Below, piece by piece: positions 28,201-35,626 of a stretch of DNA of 64,000 nucleotides; position 1 is the stretch's first letter, and each line of letters starts with the position of its first letter. A program made the translations under genes and the position numbers. The stretch is taken from assembly GCA_002472275.1 (NCBI GenBank), contig DKRQ01000029.1, positions 10,667 to 74,666 of the forward strand. Direction: 5' to 3'. This DNA comes from Caryophanales bacterium UBA7278 (GTDB lineage: Bacteria > Bacillota_I > Bacilli_A > RFN20 > CAG-826). Under the pieces are notes generated by a model. The model was not told where the DNA came from. It worked only from the letters and a program-made list of their open reading frames with translations, and searched no databases.

Positions 28201-29248
28201 CGACCGTCGTTTTTTTAAGGGTCGTTCCGTCCGAAGCGTAAAGATCGGTGACTCTAAGCGGGATGCTAGGGTCTTCATTTGTTCCCGCTGGGACGGAGGC
28301 GTAGTCGTTATAAATCGTATTCAGACGATTGAACATCGCGGTCATGTTGATGGAGCCGCCCCAATCGTTTTCACCGCCTTGGTTGGGGATGGTGAAAGTG
28401 TCCTGACTCACATCAATCGTCGAAAGTTTGTTGTCTACGATTTGGACCCTATGGGTTTGGCTAGCGTCAATCTTGCCGACAAGGCCATAATCCGAAAGAT
28501 TGCTTGCAGAAGTCCCGTTTCCGATTCTTAGGGTCGGATCGTCGACGGCGATGTTGGAATATTGGGCGGTTCCCGCATCGCCAATGGCGGCCCCGATGAC
28601 GGTGTTGGCTTGGGTGGATTTGACTAGGGGAGAGGAAATGCCGAGGTCTTTGATGGAGGTTTCAGCCCCGGTGACTTTGCCGAAGACGCCGACGTTGGTG
28701 TCCGCGTTATAAGTGGTAACTGCAAGAGGCTTGACGCCGAAGTCGCCGCTGTTCGTGGAGAAGACGCCATGGGAAATCGTGTAGCCCCTGCCATCAAAAA
28801 AACCCTCAAAGGGGAAGGCGGTCGTGCCGATCGGGGGCATGCCGTTGATGCCGATAGAGGAAGCGTCCTTATTGGAGAAATCGATGTCGCCGGCGAGCTC
28901 GAAGTGGGGTTTTTCGTTGAACTCATTGCCATGGATTTTCTTCATCGCCTCGGTCCAGCGGCCGGAGTAGGGGTAGTCGTCTTCTTTGGTCGGGTTGAAA
29001 TAGCCGAGGTATTGGAGCCAGGAAAGGTTATATAGCTGGCGGACCGTCTTGATGCCATAGGGCTTCTCGGCGGTGCCTTCGCCATATTCGAAATAGGCGC
29101 CTAAAGCGTCGCCGGTGAGGAGCATGTTGGCCTCCTCAATGTGGACGTTCGTGGTGAACCAAGCCACGGTTCCCGCCGCGCCGCCGAAAACACCCGCGAA
29201 CACGAGCGTGGCAAGCGAGAGGAATTTTAGCTTGGCGGATTTCTTCAT
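25271..29248 (-). CDS. Giant surface protein with SipW-dependent-type signal peptide (1325 aa)
   Basis: The signal peptide ends in GGAAGTVAWFTT, the AW(F/Y) pattern typical of substrates of ER-type signal peptidases such as SipW (TasA and camelysin in Bacillus). The next stretch, EKPYGIKTVRQLYNL, and SIGINGMPPIGT resemble the GLUG/beta-helix-like repeats of large Firmicutes adhesins. The centre is Asn/Ser/Tyr-rich and rich in aromatic NYYLN-type motifs. The C terminus is Thr-rich with Ig-like strands. No LPxTG and no transmembrane anchor are visible, so surface retention must come from partners. Start is 2 bp from the upstream stop. Translationally coupled second gene of the riboswitch-controlled operon. 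Confidence 0.8.
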   Translation of the reverse strand: MKKSAKLKFLSLATLVFAGVFGGAAGTVAWFTTNVHIEEANMLLTGDALGAYFEYGEGTAEKPYGIKTVRQLYNLSWLQYLGYFNPTKEDDYPYSGRWTEAMKKIHGNEFNEKPHFELAGDIDFSNKDASSIGINGMPPIGTTAFPFEGFFDGRGYTISHGVFSTNSGDFGVKPLAVTTYNADTNVGVFGKVTGAETSIKDLGISSPLVKSTQANTVIGAAIGDAGTAQYSNIAVDDPTLRIGNGTSASNLSDYGLVGKIDASQTHRVQIVDNKLSTIDVSQDTFTIPNQGGENDWGGSINMTAMFNRLNTIYNDYASVPAGTNEDPSIPLRVTDLYASDGTTLKKTTVDYTSTGDEGYDLKRYNSIGRKSGVSYNSKLGAYQMTRQGNPASENFSVMYVSGGHWNQKEKEYLHTGYKITDGTNYLQFDINQANNWINRTTNLDTATLWEFPESGTWGPIKTLYRHEAYYLNDDNGTLRVSTNPTNWEVFESDGKRYICSDKRQLVYSSGWKLASRPMLIKHVSGGNSYYLNRTNSGISTGTNAGSASTWMVDNNGYLYYTNGNYNYYMGRDGSFTTSRSSESFQINENNYLWETYESGFIWTTTYYKCLTFSNYSFAISSRNESFDSIKNKAVLTFESGTTSPSLAITSETSYEGPDSWGADLSSRMAYDDQDVTYYPLGAKETADDPNATHNEGLFEPLYQNTGYVIGGSSFNDETDSFARGYATVRVSKYRTVSGGKVTTYNTYLKNFDGTKKTFTDVKTIGSDNQIAPIDENSNSFQKYKASKPAFINILNNSGGALYGLHFTQSDIDENSLVSAIKAQINGREYDNYEMPANSIDFRLKQKGYINFFAGSYTGSRIVDSFFSLHMITRNSNNESKIDCIDEIEEIYSDFDANNIATESHSYVYKVKDKQNSTPSETVWKYTRPYRVNARGQKVEIERNEEGKDVAYLGGYLTQEDFNSLTEYYSVFNTSRIKYSESLKTNSDYQNQCFYFEIPVNQGEYCLGSVSNGSMGGYLLYLDIGANAQKDNRTQIHEKFVRITSLTAYVENFVLVESASTVMAALITTDQQGARVRKEGAADLNAADSIAFRVKAGQAGDVVIQRDSNVITLSRSGPPDTEITYAARGMTLREQTGESSYSPISLVTETTTTTTFNRLTLLDWDPANSVGTVTTITDETGKARVITQTKGGETVATPVVYKGTEYGNACGTAFKADDLATLPIAYSPASTIMEFDYIADAATEIATKFTLQESLNEGTGFYTLTGYDFDITRTGSVNFTAYVTETVGTITVVIDQQKVQYTFTYKINGTSVTTPTSVLINRVPAS

Positions 29249-29250
29249 CG

Positions 29251-30093
29251 TTATTTCACCACCGTCGTCCAGTCGCAGGCGAAAGCCATCTCCTCGGTGC
29301 CGAGGAAGTTAGAGAAGACGAATTCAATCGCCGTCGAATAGTAATCCAAAATGATCGCGACGTCCTGAATGGAACCTTCCGTCGCGGAGAAGAAGGTGGG
29401 CTTTTGCTGGAACACCGGGTTCACGGGCTTTCCCTCTTCGAACGTGAAGGAGACGAAGGCGCTCTTTTGGAAGCCGTCACGCTCCTCATAGGTGTAGGTC
29501 ACCTGATTGTTTTTGATCTTGTCTTCGAATTGGCCATCCCCATAGGATTTAGAGAAGGTCTCAACCGCCGAGGAGAGGGGGAAGAAGGAATCCTTGGATA
29601 ACCCGCGGTCGACCTTGATCGTGTCGTGACCGGTGAGGCTATTGACAGAGCCTAGGTATTCGTTGACGATCGATTCGCCTTGGATTTGTAGGGGCTCCCC
29701 GGCGCTAGGGGTGACGATTTCGCCGAAATGAATGACGAGGAGGATGGGGTGGGTCGGCCAAAGGAGGTCGTAGGTCCCCATCTTGAATTCCGCTTTCTTG
29801 GAATATTGGACGGTCTTGCTGTCCCAATCGGTGACGGTGGCCCTTTCGACGTAGGAAGTCTCGGAGACGTCAAAGACCATTTTGGAAAGGTCGGACGCCA
29901 CGGTGTTGAGGGGATAGACCGTCATGGATTCGAATTTGCCAGACATCGGCTTCACGGGGAAGCTATTGCCGCCTTGGTCGACGGCGGTGATGGCGGAGAA
30001 CCAAGCGGCGGTGCCGGCGAAGGCCGCGCCCAAAGCGAAAACGAGGATGCTCGTGAGCGCCGCGATTTTCATTTTGGGTCCTAGGATTTTCAT
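29251..30093 (-). CDS. SipW-dependent-type secreted protein (TasA/camelysin-like candidate), riboswitch-controlled
   Basis: 280 residues, beginning with a basic N terminus and hydrophobic core ending GAAFAGTAAWFSA, the SipW-type cleavage region. The mature part is beta-rich with few Cys, as in fibre-forming TasA-like proteins. The ATG at 30091-30093 sits just after the T-run of the riboswitch terminator. An internal ATG at 30070-30072 has a closer AGGA and would give a 273-residue version; I keep the longer one because its length to the AWF motif matches its relatives in this window. First gene of the operon that also holds the 1325-residue protein and the lipoprotein. Confidence 0.75.
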   Translation of the reverse strand: MKILGPKMKIAALTSILVFALGAAFAGTAAWFSAITAVDQGGNSFPVKPMSGKFESMTVYPLNTVASDLSKMVFDVSETSYVERATVTDWDSKTVQYSKKAEFKMGTYDLLWPTHPILLVIHFGEIVTPSAGEPLQIQGESIVNEYLGSVNSLTGHDTIKVDRGLSKDSFFPLSSAVETFSKSYGDGQFEDKIKNNQVTYTYEERDGFQKSAFVSFTFEEGKPVNPVFQQKPTFFSATEGSIQDVAIILDYYSTAIEFVFSNFLGTEEMAFACDWTTVVK

Positions 30094-30095
30094 CT

Positions 30096-30134
30096 AAAAA
30101 GCCAGCTCCTCGAATTGCTTCTTGGCAGCTGGCT
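30096..30134 (-). terminator. Riboswitch expression platform: intrinsic terminator hairpin
   Basis: On the minus strand, AGCCAGCT (30127-30134) pairs with AGCTGGCT (30100-30107) and is followed by TTTTT. The 5' arm is also the 3' end of the c-di-GMP aptamer, so aptamer folding and termination are mutually exclusive. The loop holds GAGGAG, a possible ribosome binding site for the 29251-30093 gene. Confidence 0.8.
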
Positions 30135-30193
30135 GTCTTTTTCAAAGACCCTTTAGCTTTGCGTCCCTAGATCGCTCTAGGTTTGCTTTTGAC
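30124..30193 (-). ncRNA. Cyclic-di-GMP-I riboswitch (GEMM) aptamer, copy 1
   Basis: On the minus strand the leader reads GCAAACC, then a stem (TAGA-GCGA-TCTA), then GGGACGCAAAGCTA, a second arm with GGGTCTTT...AAGAC, then AGCCAGCTGCC. GCAAACC, the GNRA-type loop GCGA, GACGCAAAGC and GCCAGC are the diagnostic conserved parts of the class I c-di-GMP aptamer, in the correct order and spacing. It lies in the leader of the 29251-30093 gene and is followed by a terminator that shares its 3' strand. Confidence 0.92.
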
Positions 30194-30199
30194 GCCTCT

Positions 30200-30228
30200 A
30201 TTATATAGAGAAAGATTCTTTTGTATAC
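30200..30228 (-). promoter_or_regulatory. Promoter driving riboswitch copy 1
   Basis: On the minus strand TATAAT (30200-30205) is followed seven bases later by the aptamer. A weak -35 (GTATAC or TGTATA, 30223-30229) sits 17-18 bp upstream. Confidence 0.6.
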
Positions 30229-30252
30229 ATTTTTCGCGAATCTTTCCTCAAG

Positions 30253-30279
30253 AAAAAGGGGCGTCGTCTTGACACCCCT
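30253..30279 (-). terminator. Terminator of the nine-gene operon
   Basis: On the minus strand AGGGGTGTC pairs with GACGACGCCCCT (one bulge), followed by TTTTTCTT. It separates the operon ending at 30317 from the second riboswitch unit. Confidence 0.75.
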
Positions 30280-30316
30280 ATGGAAACTGATGTCCTAAAG
30301 TAAGAGAGGAACCGCC

Positions 30317-33300
30317 TTATTTTTGGTTACGCAAAGCGTCGATGAGGGCTTCGCGTTCTAGCGGCCTATAGTAGTAGTAGCCTTGTAGGCTCACGTTCGG
30401 GTTCGTGGAGAGAATCATCTCGGCCTGGTCGCGGTTTTCCACGCCGACGACGGTGACCTCGATTCCCTTGGACATGGCCTCAAGCAAGAGGGCCTTAAGG
30501 GATGCCCATTGCTTCTGGTCGGAGTCGATATGATTGACGAGTCCCCTGGAAACTTTGATGTGGGTAACGCCGATCGCAAGGGCCGAATCCAAACTGAAAT
30601 GTTTGCCCGTATATTGGTCGATCGCGAGGGCGATGTCGAAGCGGCGAAGCTTCTTGACGGCCGCGACGAAGGCGTCCTCGGCGCGCCCGATTTCGTATTC
30701 GGGGACTTCGAAGGAAAGGAAGGAATTGTCGAAGACCTTGTCCTTTGCCAGGGCGTCGAGGTCCTGCTCGAAGGCTTTGTCGGCAAAGAGGGAGACGTTG
30801 ATATTGAGACCAATCCTCTTAAGCCCTAGGGCCTTGAGCGTGGCGGGCCCAATCGACTGGTAGAAGGAGGCGACGTAGCGGAGCAAGGCCGAGGAAATGA
30901 GGCCGAGCTTGCCGTTTTCGGCGGCCACGCGGACGAGCTCGTCCGGGGAGAAGACGATGTGCCTGATCTCGTCTTGGATACGGAGAAGGACTTCGGCTTC
31001 CTGGATGCGCCCTCCGTAGACGACCGGCTGGAGGGAGACGCCGAACTTGTCCTTGCCGAATTGCTCTTCCAAAACCGAAAGGATGAAATCCCTACGGGAG
31101 GCGGGACGGACATAGTCGGTGTCGTCGAAGTAGATGAAATCGGACCCTTGGGCGAATTTGCGCCTGGTGGCGGCGCGGTAGACGTGACGGAAGAAGTCGG
31201 AGGCCGAGGCGTAGCCCTGGGGGTAGTTCATCGACATGTAGGTGATGTCGAGGTCGTAATGGACGTTGCCTTCGTAAACGAGGTGCTTGCTTAGGCGGTG
31301 GATTTCCTCGCAGCGGTCGATGATGTCGACTTGGCCGGAGACCGGAAGGAGCAAGGCAAGCGTCTGCGGGTCGTAACGGTAGACGTATTCTTGGCCGTTA
31401 GAAAGCCCTTTGATGGACTCTATGAAGGAGCGGTAGATGAGTAGCAGCCCTTCGGGCCCGAACTCGGAAAGGAGCTTGGCGTGGTTATCGACGCGCAGCA
31501 AAAGGACGTAGCCGTTATCGCCGATCAGGAAGTGGTTGGCCACCTCGTCGACGAGGGTCGGGAAGGAGACGGCGAGTAGTTCCTTATCGTAACGGTCGAG
31601 GGATTGCTCGTCGTTTTCGACCTTATGGAGGTGGAGGGTGTGGATACGGCCCATCTTCACGTCGAAGGTAAGCGAGGTCGCGTAGGTGCCTGAGCCTAGG
31701 GAGGTCAGTTTTTTCTTGCCTCTAGACAAAGGGCAGTCGGGGCACGGCTTATTGAGGCCATATAGGCAGGAATAGCAGGGTTTTCCGACCTCGGCCTTAG
31801 GGAAAAGGGCGGGAAGGCCGCGGGAGAAGGAGAGGATGTTATGGGTGTCCTTCTCGATCTGGTAGGTGGACGCGCCGGCGATCGTAAGGGACGCCTCGAA
31901 TTGGCGCCTCGCCTCCACCGAATCCTCGATCACCTCGCCCATGACGAAGCTCGTGGAGATGTGGTAGCAGGCCGCGGAGAGGGCTTCCTGCATGTAGGAG
32001 TCAAGATGGGATTCCCCGCTGGAATTGATGAAGAAGATGAAGCCAATCGGGGCCTTTTCCTTCACCAGGAGGTAGAAGAAGCCCGATTCGTAGTTCTTTT
32101 TGTCCGCGTAGCGGCAGATCTCGGAGGGGAGATGGGCGCGGCAGGCGAAATAGAGGGAATGGTCGGCCTCGACGCTATGGGAGAGCTGCTCGACGAGCCC
32201 TCCGTCGACGTTATCGCCTAGCTTAAGGAAATCCGCTTCGCCGACGAGGTCTTTGACGACGTAGCCGCCGACCTCCTGGTCGTAGGCCACAATGCCGGCC
32301 GCCTCGAAATGGGCTTCGGCGTTAATGGAGGAAAGGACGCTAGCGATTTCCTTGCGGACGGTCTGTTTGTTGAAGCGGTCGCTCTCGATGGAAGCGACGT
32401 TAAGCAGCACCTTGGACATTTGGTTGAGGTGCATCGCGTTTTTGGAAATATCGCCTTCTTGCGGGGATAATGGGCGATTCGGCAGATAGAGGTTAGTTTG
32501 TTTGCCCTGCCTTTTCGCGTACCTTAAATCGGCGAAGAGGTCGCGTATCGCGGAGAAGGGGTAGGCGACGATCGTGTAGTGGGGTGGGGCGGAGACGATG
32601 CCCTCGACCGTGTGGCGGGCAAGGGAGAGGCCCTGCAAGGCGAACTGGAGTTTCTCCTCGACCGCGGCGAAGCCGTCTAGGCGGGGGAGGTAGAGGTAGA
32701 CCGATTTCCTATCCGCGGGGAGGAGGAAGGCGATGTCTTTGTATTTAGAAAAAAGCGACTTCAAAGAGGAGATGATGGTCTTCACTTCCTCCATGGAGAG
32801 GGGGTTATCCATAGGATAGTAGATCTCGGCGATCGCGTTACGGAAGCTCATGGAGGCCCCGATGACGCTTTCTAGGTGCTTTTGGAAGGAGGCGAGTTCG
32901 TAGGTGTTTTCTAACCCCGGAATCTCGATAAGCTCGAACTTGGAGTAATCAAGGTGATCGAACAAAAGGGTGGCGTTAGCAAGGGACACCCTTAGCGCCT
33001 CGACCTCGTCATTAAGCTCGGCGAATTCCTTGATGGTGGAGTGGGGGTAGTCAAGGAGGGTGCTGCTAGATTCGTTGATGCGGCGGTAGTTATGGGAGGT
33101 GGTGCGTAGCAACGCGTCAACGTAGATTCGCCTGATCCTCCTTGAGATGAGGAATAGGGATAGGAGGAACGCCACGACGAAAACCGAGGTCACGGCGATG
33201 AGGGCGGAAAATAGCCCAGTCGCCTTGGTTTGGAAGTAGAAATAGCCTAGGACCATGATCCCCGAGACAAAGAGGATCAAACCGACCAAAAAGAGGATGA

Positions 33301-33352
33301 TCGTGAGGCTAAAATAGCTACGGATGGATTTCGCTTTCCTTTGACTCGCCAT
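30317..33352 (-). CDS. Degenerate GGDEF-EAL membrane protein (probable c-di-GMP sensor, not an enzyme)
   Basis: 1011 residues. Two membrane helices lie at about 18-65, followed by a large cytoplasmic sensory region with a PAS-like part containing CYSCLYGLNKPCPDC (four Cys, possible metal site, about 525-545). The GGDEF-like domain has YDPQT where GGDEF should be (RYDPQTLALLL). The EAL-like domain (about 760-1005) has EVL instead of EAL (EAEVLLRIQDE), and IDQYTGKHF in place of the DDFGTGYS metal motif. The INVSLF motif remains. Synthesis and hydrolysis are therefore unlikely; nucleotide binding or regulatory dimerisation with the adjacent active phosphodiesterase is the better reading. Last gene of the nine-gene operon. 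Confidence 0.85.
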   Translation of the reverse strand: MASQRKAKSIRSYFSLTIILFLVGLILFVSGIMVLGYFYFQTKATGLFSALIAVTSVFVVAFLLSLFLISRRIRRIYVDALLRTTSHNYRRINESSSTLLDYPHSTIKEFAELNDEVEALRVSLANATLLFDHLDYSKFELIEIPGLENTYELASFQKHLESVIGASMSFRNAIAEIYYPMDNPLSMEEVKTIISSLKSLFSKYKDIAFLLPADRKSVYLYLPRLDGFAAVEEKLQFALQGLSLARHTVEGIVSAPPHYTIVAYPFSAIRDLFADLRYAKRQGKQTNLYLPNRPLSPQEGDISKNAMHLNQMSKVLLNVASIESDRFNKQTVRKEIASVLSSINAEAHFEAAGIVAYDQEVGGYVVKDLVGEADFLKLGDNVDGGLVEQLSHSVEADHSLYFACRAHLPSEICRYADKKNYESGFFYLLVKEKAPIGFIFFINSSGESHLDSYMQEALSAACYHISTSFVMGEVIEDSVEARRQFEASLTIAGASTYQIEKDTHNILSFSRGLPALFPKAEVGKPCYSCLYGLNKPCPDCPLSRGKKKLTSLGSGTYATSLTFDVKMGRIHTLHLHKVENDEQSLDRYDKELLAVSFPTLVDEVANHFLIGDNGYVLLLRVDNHAKLLSEFGPEGLLLIYRSFIESIKGLSNGQEYVYRYDPQTLALLLPVSGQVDIIDRCEEIHRLSKHLVYEGNVHYDLDITYMSMNYPQGYASASDFFRHVYRAATRRKFAQGSDFIYFDDTDYVRPASRRDFILSVLEEQFGKDKFGVSLQPVVYGGRIQEAEVLLRIQDEIRHIVFSPDELVRVAAENGKLGLISSALLRYVASFYQSIGPATLKALGLKRIGLNINVSLFADKAFEQDLDALAKDKVFDNSFLSFEVPEYEIGRAEDAFVAAVKKLRRFDIALAIDQYTGKHFSLDSALAIGVTHIKVSRGLVNHIDSDQKQWASLKALLLEAMSKGIEVTVVGVENRDQAEMILSTNPNVSLQGYYYYRPLEREALIDALRNQK

Positions 33353-33353
33353 C

Positions 33354-34091
33354 TTAATCTCCCTCCAATAGGTCTTGGCGGCCGATGTCGCCGATGACGG
33401 TGGCCAAGGCGCGGCCCACGTCGACGTAGCGTTCTATCGTCTCACCATAATCGCGCACGGAATAGGGTTTGTCGAGGAATCTGGAAACGACCTTGACCGC
33501 GACAAAGGGCACCGAGAGTAGCTCGCATGCGGTGGCGCACCCCGCGGCGGAGGTGTCGATCACGACCGCGCGGCTTTCCCCAAAGAGGTTGCCGTCGTAG
33601 CCATACCCCCTCAGCTGCTCCTTTTTGAGGAAGGTGCTGTTCATCGAGACGAAGGTGGCCTCCCGATAGTCGCCGAAAGTGCGTTTTTCCATGGCTTGCT
33701 TGATGTAGGCCAGGATGTCTTTTTGCGAATAGAAGCGCTCGCTTAGGCCGGGTATCTGGCCTAGCCTAGCGTCGGATTCGCTCATGAGGTCGACGTCCCC
33801 GGCGATGATGGAGGAGGAGATCGCGATGTCGCCTAGCTTCCAGTCGGGGCTAACGGCGATGCAGCGGCCGACCGAGATGACCAAGATGGCGTAATAACGC
33901 CTGGCGAGGTCGAGGACGATCGCGCTAGAAAGGATAGAGGAATCCACCCCATCGACGAGGGTGACCTCCTGGTTGAAGATGTTGCCCTGGCGGATCTTGA
34001 AACGGCCATAGAGGGTCTCTTCCTTCTTGCCGGTCATGATGGATTCGAAGTAAAGGATGTCGTCGTGGTTGCTTCCTAGGATCAGGATCAT
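33354..34091 (-). CDS. Nucleoside phosphorylase-fold protein lacking the catalytic Asp
   Basis: 245 residues with the PNP/UDP-phosphorylase and MTA/SAH nucleosidase fold: an opening ILILGSN strand, the VISVGRC stretch, and C-terminal VPFVAVKVVSRFLD. In active MTA/SAH nucleosidases the last segment reads ISDVAD with a catalytic Asp; here that position is Arg (VSRFLD). The MEA-type Glu upstream is also replaced (DTSAAGCATA). So it may bind a nucleoside or nucleotide without cleaving it, or use other residues. It sits between the two GGDEF-EAL genes (4-bp overlap with one, 1 bp from the other), which suggests a role in nucleotide signalling rather than salvage. Function unproven. Confidence 0.7.
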   Translation of the reverse strand: MILILGSNHDDILYFESIMTGKKEETLYGRFKIRQGNIFNQEVTLVDGVDSSILSSAIVLDLARRYYAILVISVGRCIAVSPDWKLGDIAISSSIIAGDVDLMSESDARLGQIPGLSERFYSQKDILAYIKQAMEKRTFGDYREATFVSMNSTFLKKEQLRGYGYDGNLFGESRAVVIDTSAAGCATACELLSVPFVAVKVVSRFLDKPYSVRDYGETIERYVDVGRALATVIGDIGRQDLLEGD

Positions 34092-35626
34092 CTGCGCTTG
34101 CCTCCTTCGAATGGGTTGTTCAGTAGGAACTTATCGTAGTCTTCCTTAGGCAAAGCCTTGGAGTAATAGAAGCCTTGAATGGTATCGACATGGAGCTTCT
34201 TGAGGATCTCGACCTGTTCCTTGGAGTCGACGCCTTCGGCGATGACCTCCATCCCTAGGCCGCGGCCAAGCTGGCACATCGAGTGGACGATGGTCCTGGC
34301 TTGCTCGGATTCGACGACGCCGTCGACATAGGATTTGTCGATCTTGATCGCGTCGAAGGGGATTTTCCTGAGGTTGCCGATGTTCGAGTAGCCGATGCCG
34401 AAGTCGTCCATGAGGACACGCACGCCGAAATCGCGGAGCTTCTTGATGACCGAGACCGAGAGGAAGGGGTTGGCCTGCGAGGTGGTCTCGACGATTTCCA
34501 CCTCAATGAGGTGTGGGTCGATGCCGCGGCTAGTGATGGCCGATTCGATCGTGGAGAGGAAATCGGTGCTATAGAACTCATAGAGGGAGAAGTTGATGGA
34601 GACGGGGATCACCCTACGCCCCCTTTTGATCGTGTCGCTAAGGTCATCGAGGACGCGCTCGAAGACGTAGAGGTCGAGCTCATGGGTGAGGCCGGCCTTG
34701 GCGACGCGGTCCATGAAGCGGGCCGGGAACTGGAGGCCATAGACGGGGGATTCCCAACGGACCAAGGCCTCGGAGGAGACGAATTCCCTTTTGCCCAAGG
34801 AGAACTTAGGCTGATAGAAGACCTTGAATTCGCCCTTTTGCAAAGCCTCGGAGACCTCTTGGATCTCGTCGACGGAGTAATCGCTTAGCATCGATTTGTC
34901 AAAGGCGGTGAAGGGCTCGAAGTTGCGTTCGGAACGGGTCCTGGCGAAGAGGGCTTCCTCGATTTTCCTGGAAAGGGTCCCCTCGATGGCGTTGGTGACG
35001 CCGAAGAAAGGCTGGACGTAGATGTGGTAATGCTTTTGTTCCAAAAGGGCGTAGATCCTCGTCCTGATCTCGTTGATGATCTCGACGATTTGCGATTCCT
35101 CGCGGTTGAAGGCGTAGACGATGAATACGCCTTTATCGAAGCAGAAGAGGTAGTTGCGGCGGTCATAGAGGCCCTTCCTGGCGTAGAAAAGCTCAGCCAC
35201 CATGTTGGCGATTTCATAGTTAAGGGAAGAGAGTTCCTGGCTCCTTTCGCCCATCCTGGTGTAGGCGACCGGGGCGGCCGTGAAGGCGATGATGTATTGG
35301 GGGATGCCCTTGACCTGGGCCCTGGCCCTTTTGCCGATGGCGCGCTGCTCAAAGGCGTAGAGGTTATAGAAAGAGGTCTTTTTGCCTAAGGAATAGAGGT
35401 TTTCGTGACGGAGCGAGTCCACGATCGTGTTCTGCGAGTGGAGGCGGGAGAAGAAGTGGATGAATAAGCCCGCGACGAAGGTGATGACCAGGATCATAAG
35501 GATCTGCAGCCAGTGCATCCCGTCGGTGACGCCCAAAAGGATGAGGACCACCGCGACGGCGACCGAGGCGGTGTAGAGGACCCCGAGGAAAATCGAGGTG
35601 AGCAGGAGTTTCTTCTGGAGGGTCAT
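34088..35626 (-). CDS. Membrane c-di-GMP phosphodiesterase (intact EAL, degenerate GGDEF)
   Basis: 512 residues. Two membrane helices at about 7-58, a degenerate GGDEF domain (FDKGV in place of GGDEF) at about 90-235, then an EAL domain at about 255-500. The EAL domain keeps the full catalytic set: SSEALVRW, the Asn of INFSLYEF, the Glu of EIVETT, DDFGIGY with both Asp, the Lys of IKIDKSYV, the Glu of AEGVD and the Gln of QGFYYSKAL. It should hydrolyse c-di-GMP to pGpG. Being inside the operon controlled by a c-di-GMP riboswitch it would give feedback on the signal. It overlaps neighbours by 4 bp each side. Confidence 0.92.
   Translation of the reverse strand: MTLQKKLLLTSIFLGVLYTASVAVAVVLILLGVTDGMHWLQILMILVITFVAGLFIHFFSRLHSQNTIVDSLRHENLYSLGKKTSFYNLYAFEQRAIGKRARAQVKGIPQYIIAFTAAPVAYTRMGERSQELSSLNYEIANMVAELFYARKGLYDRRNYLFCFDKGVFIVYAFNREESQIVEIINEIRTRIYALLEQKHYHIYVQPFFGVTNAIEGTLSRKIEEALFARTRSERNFEPFTAFDKSMLSDYSVDEIQEVSEALQKGEFKVFYQPKFSLGKREFVSSEALVRWESPVYGLQFPARFMDRVAKAGLTHELDLYVFERVLDDLSDTIKRGRRVIPVSINFSLYEFYSTDFLSTIESAITSRGIDPHLIEVEIVETTSQANPFLSVSVIKKLRDFGVRVLMDDFGIGYSNIGNLRKIPFDAIKIDKSYVDGVVESEQARTIVHSMCQLGRGLGMEVIAEGVDSKEQVEILKKLHVDTIQGFYYSKALPKEDYDKFLLNNPFEGGKRR

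Noticed and set aside
30317..33352. Active bifunctional GGDEF-EAL enzyme
   Set aside because: GGDEF and EAL catalytic motifs are both replaced.
33354..34091. Ordinary MTA/SAH nucleosidase of the SAM cycle
   Set aside because: The catalytic Asp and the MEA Glu are not present, and the gene is locked inside a c-di-GMP operon.
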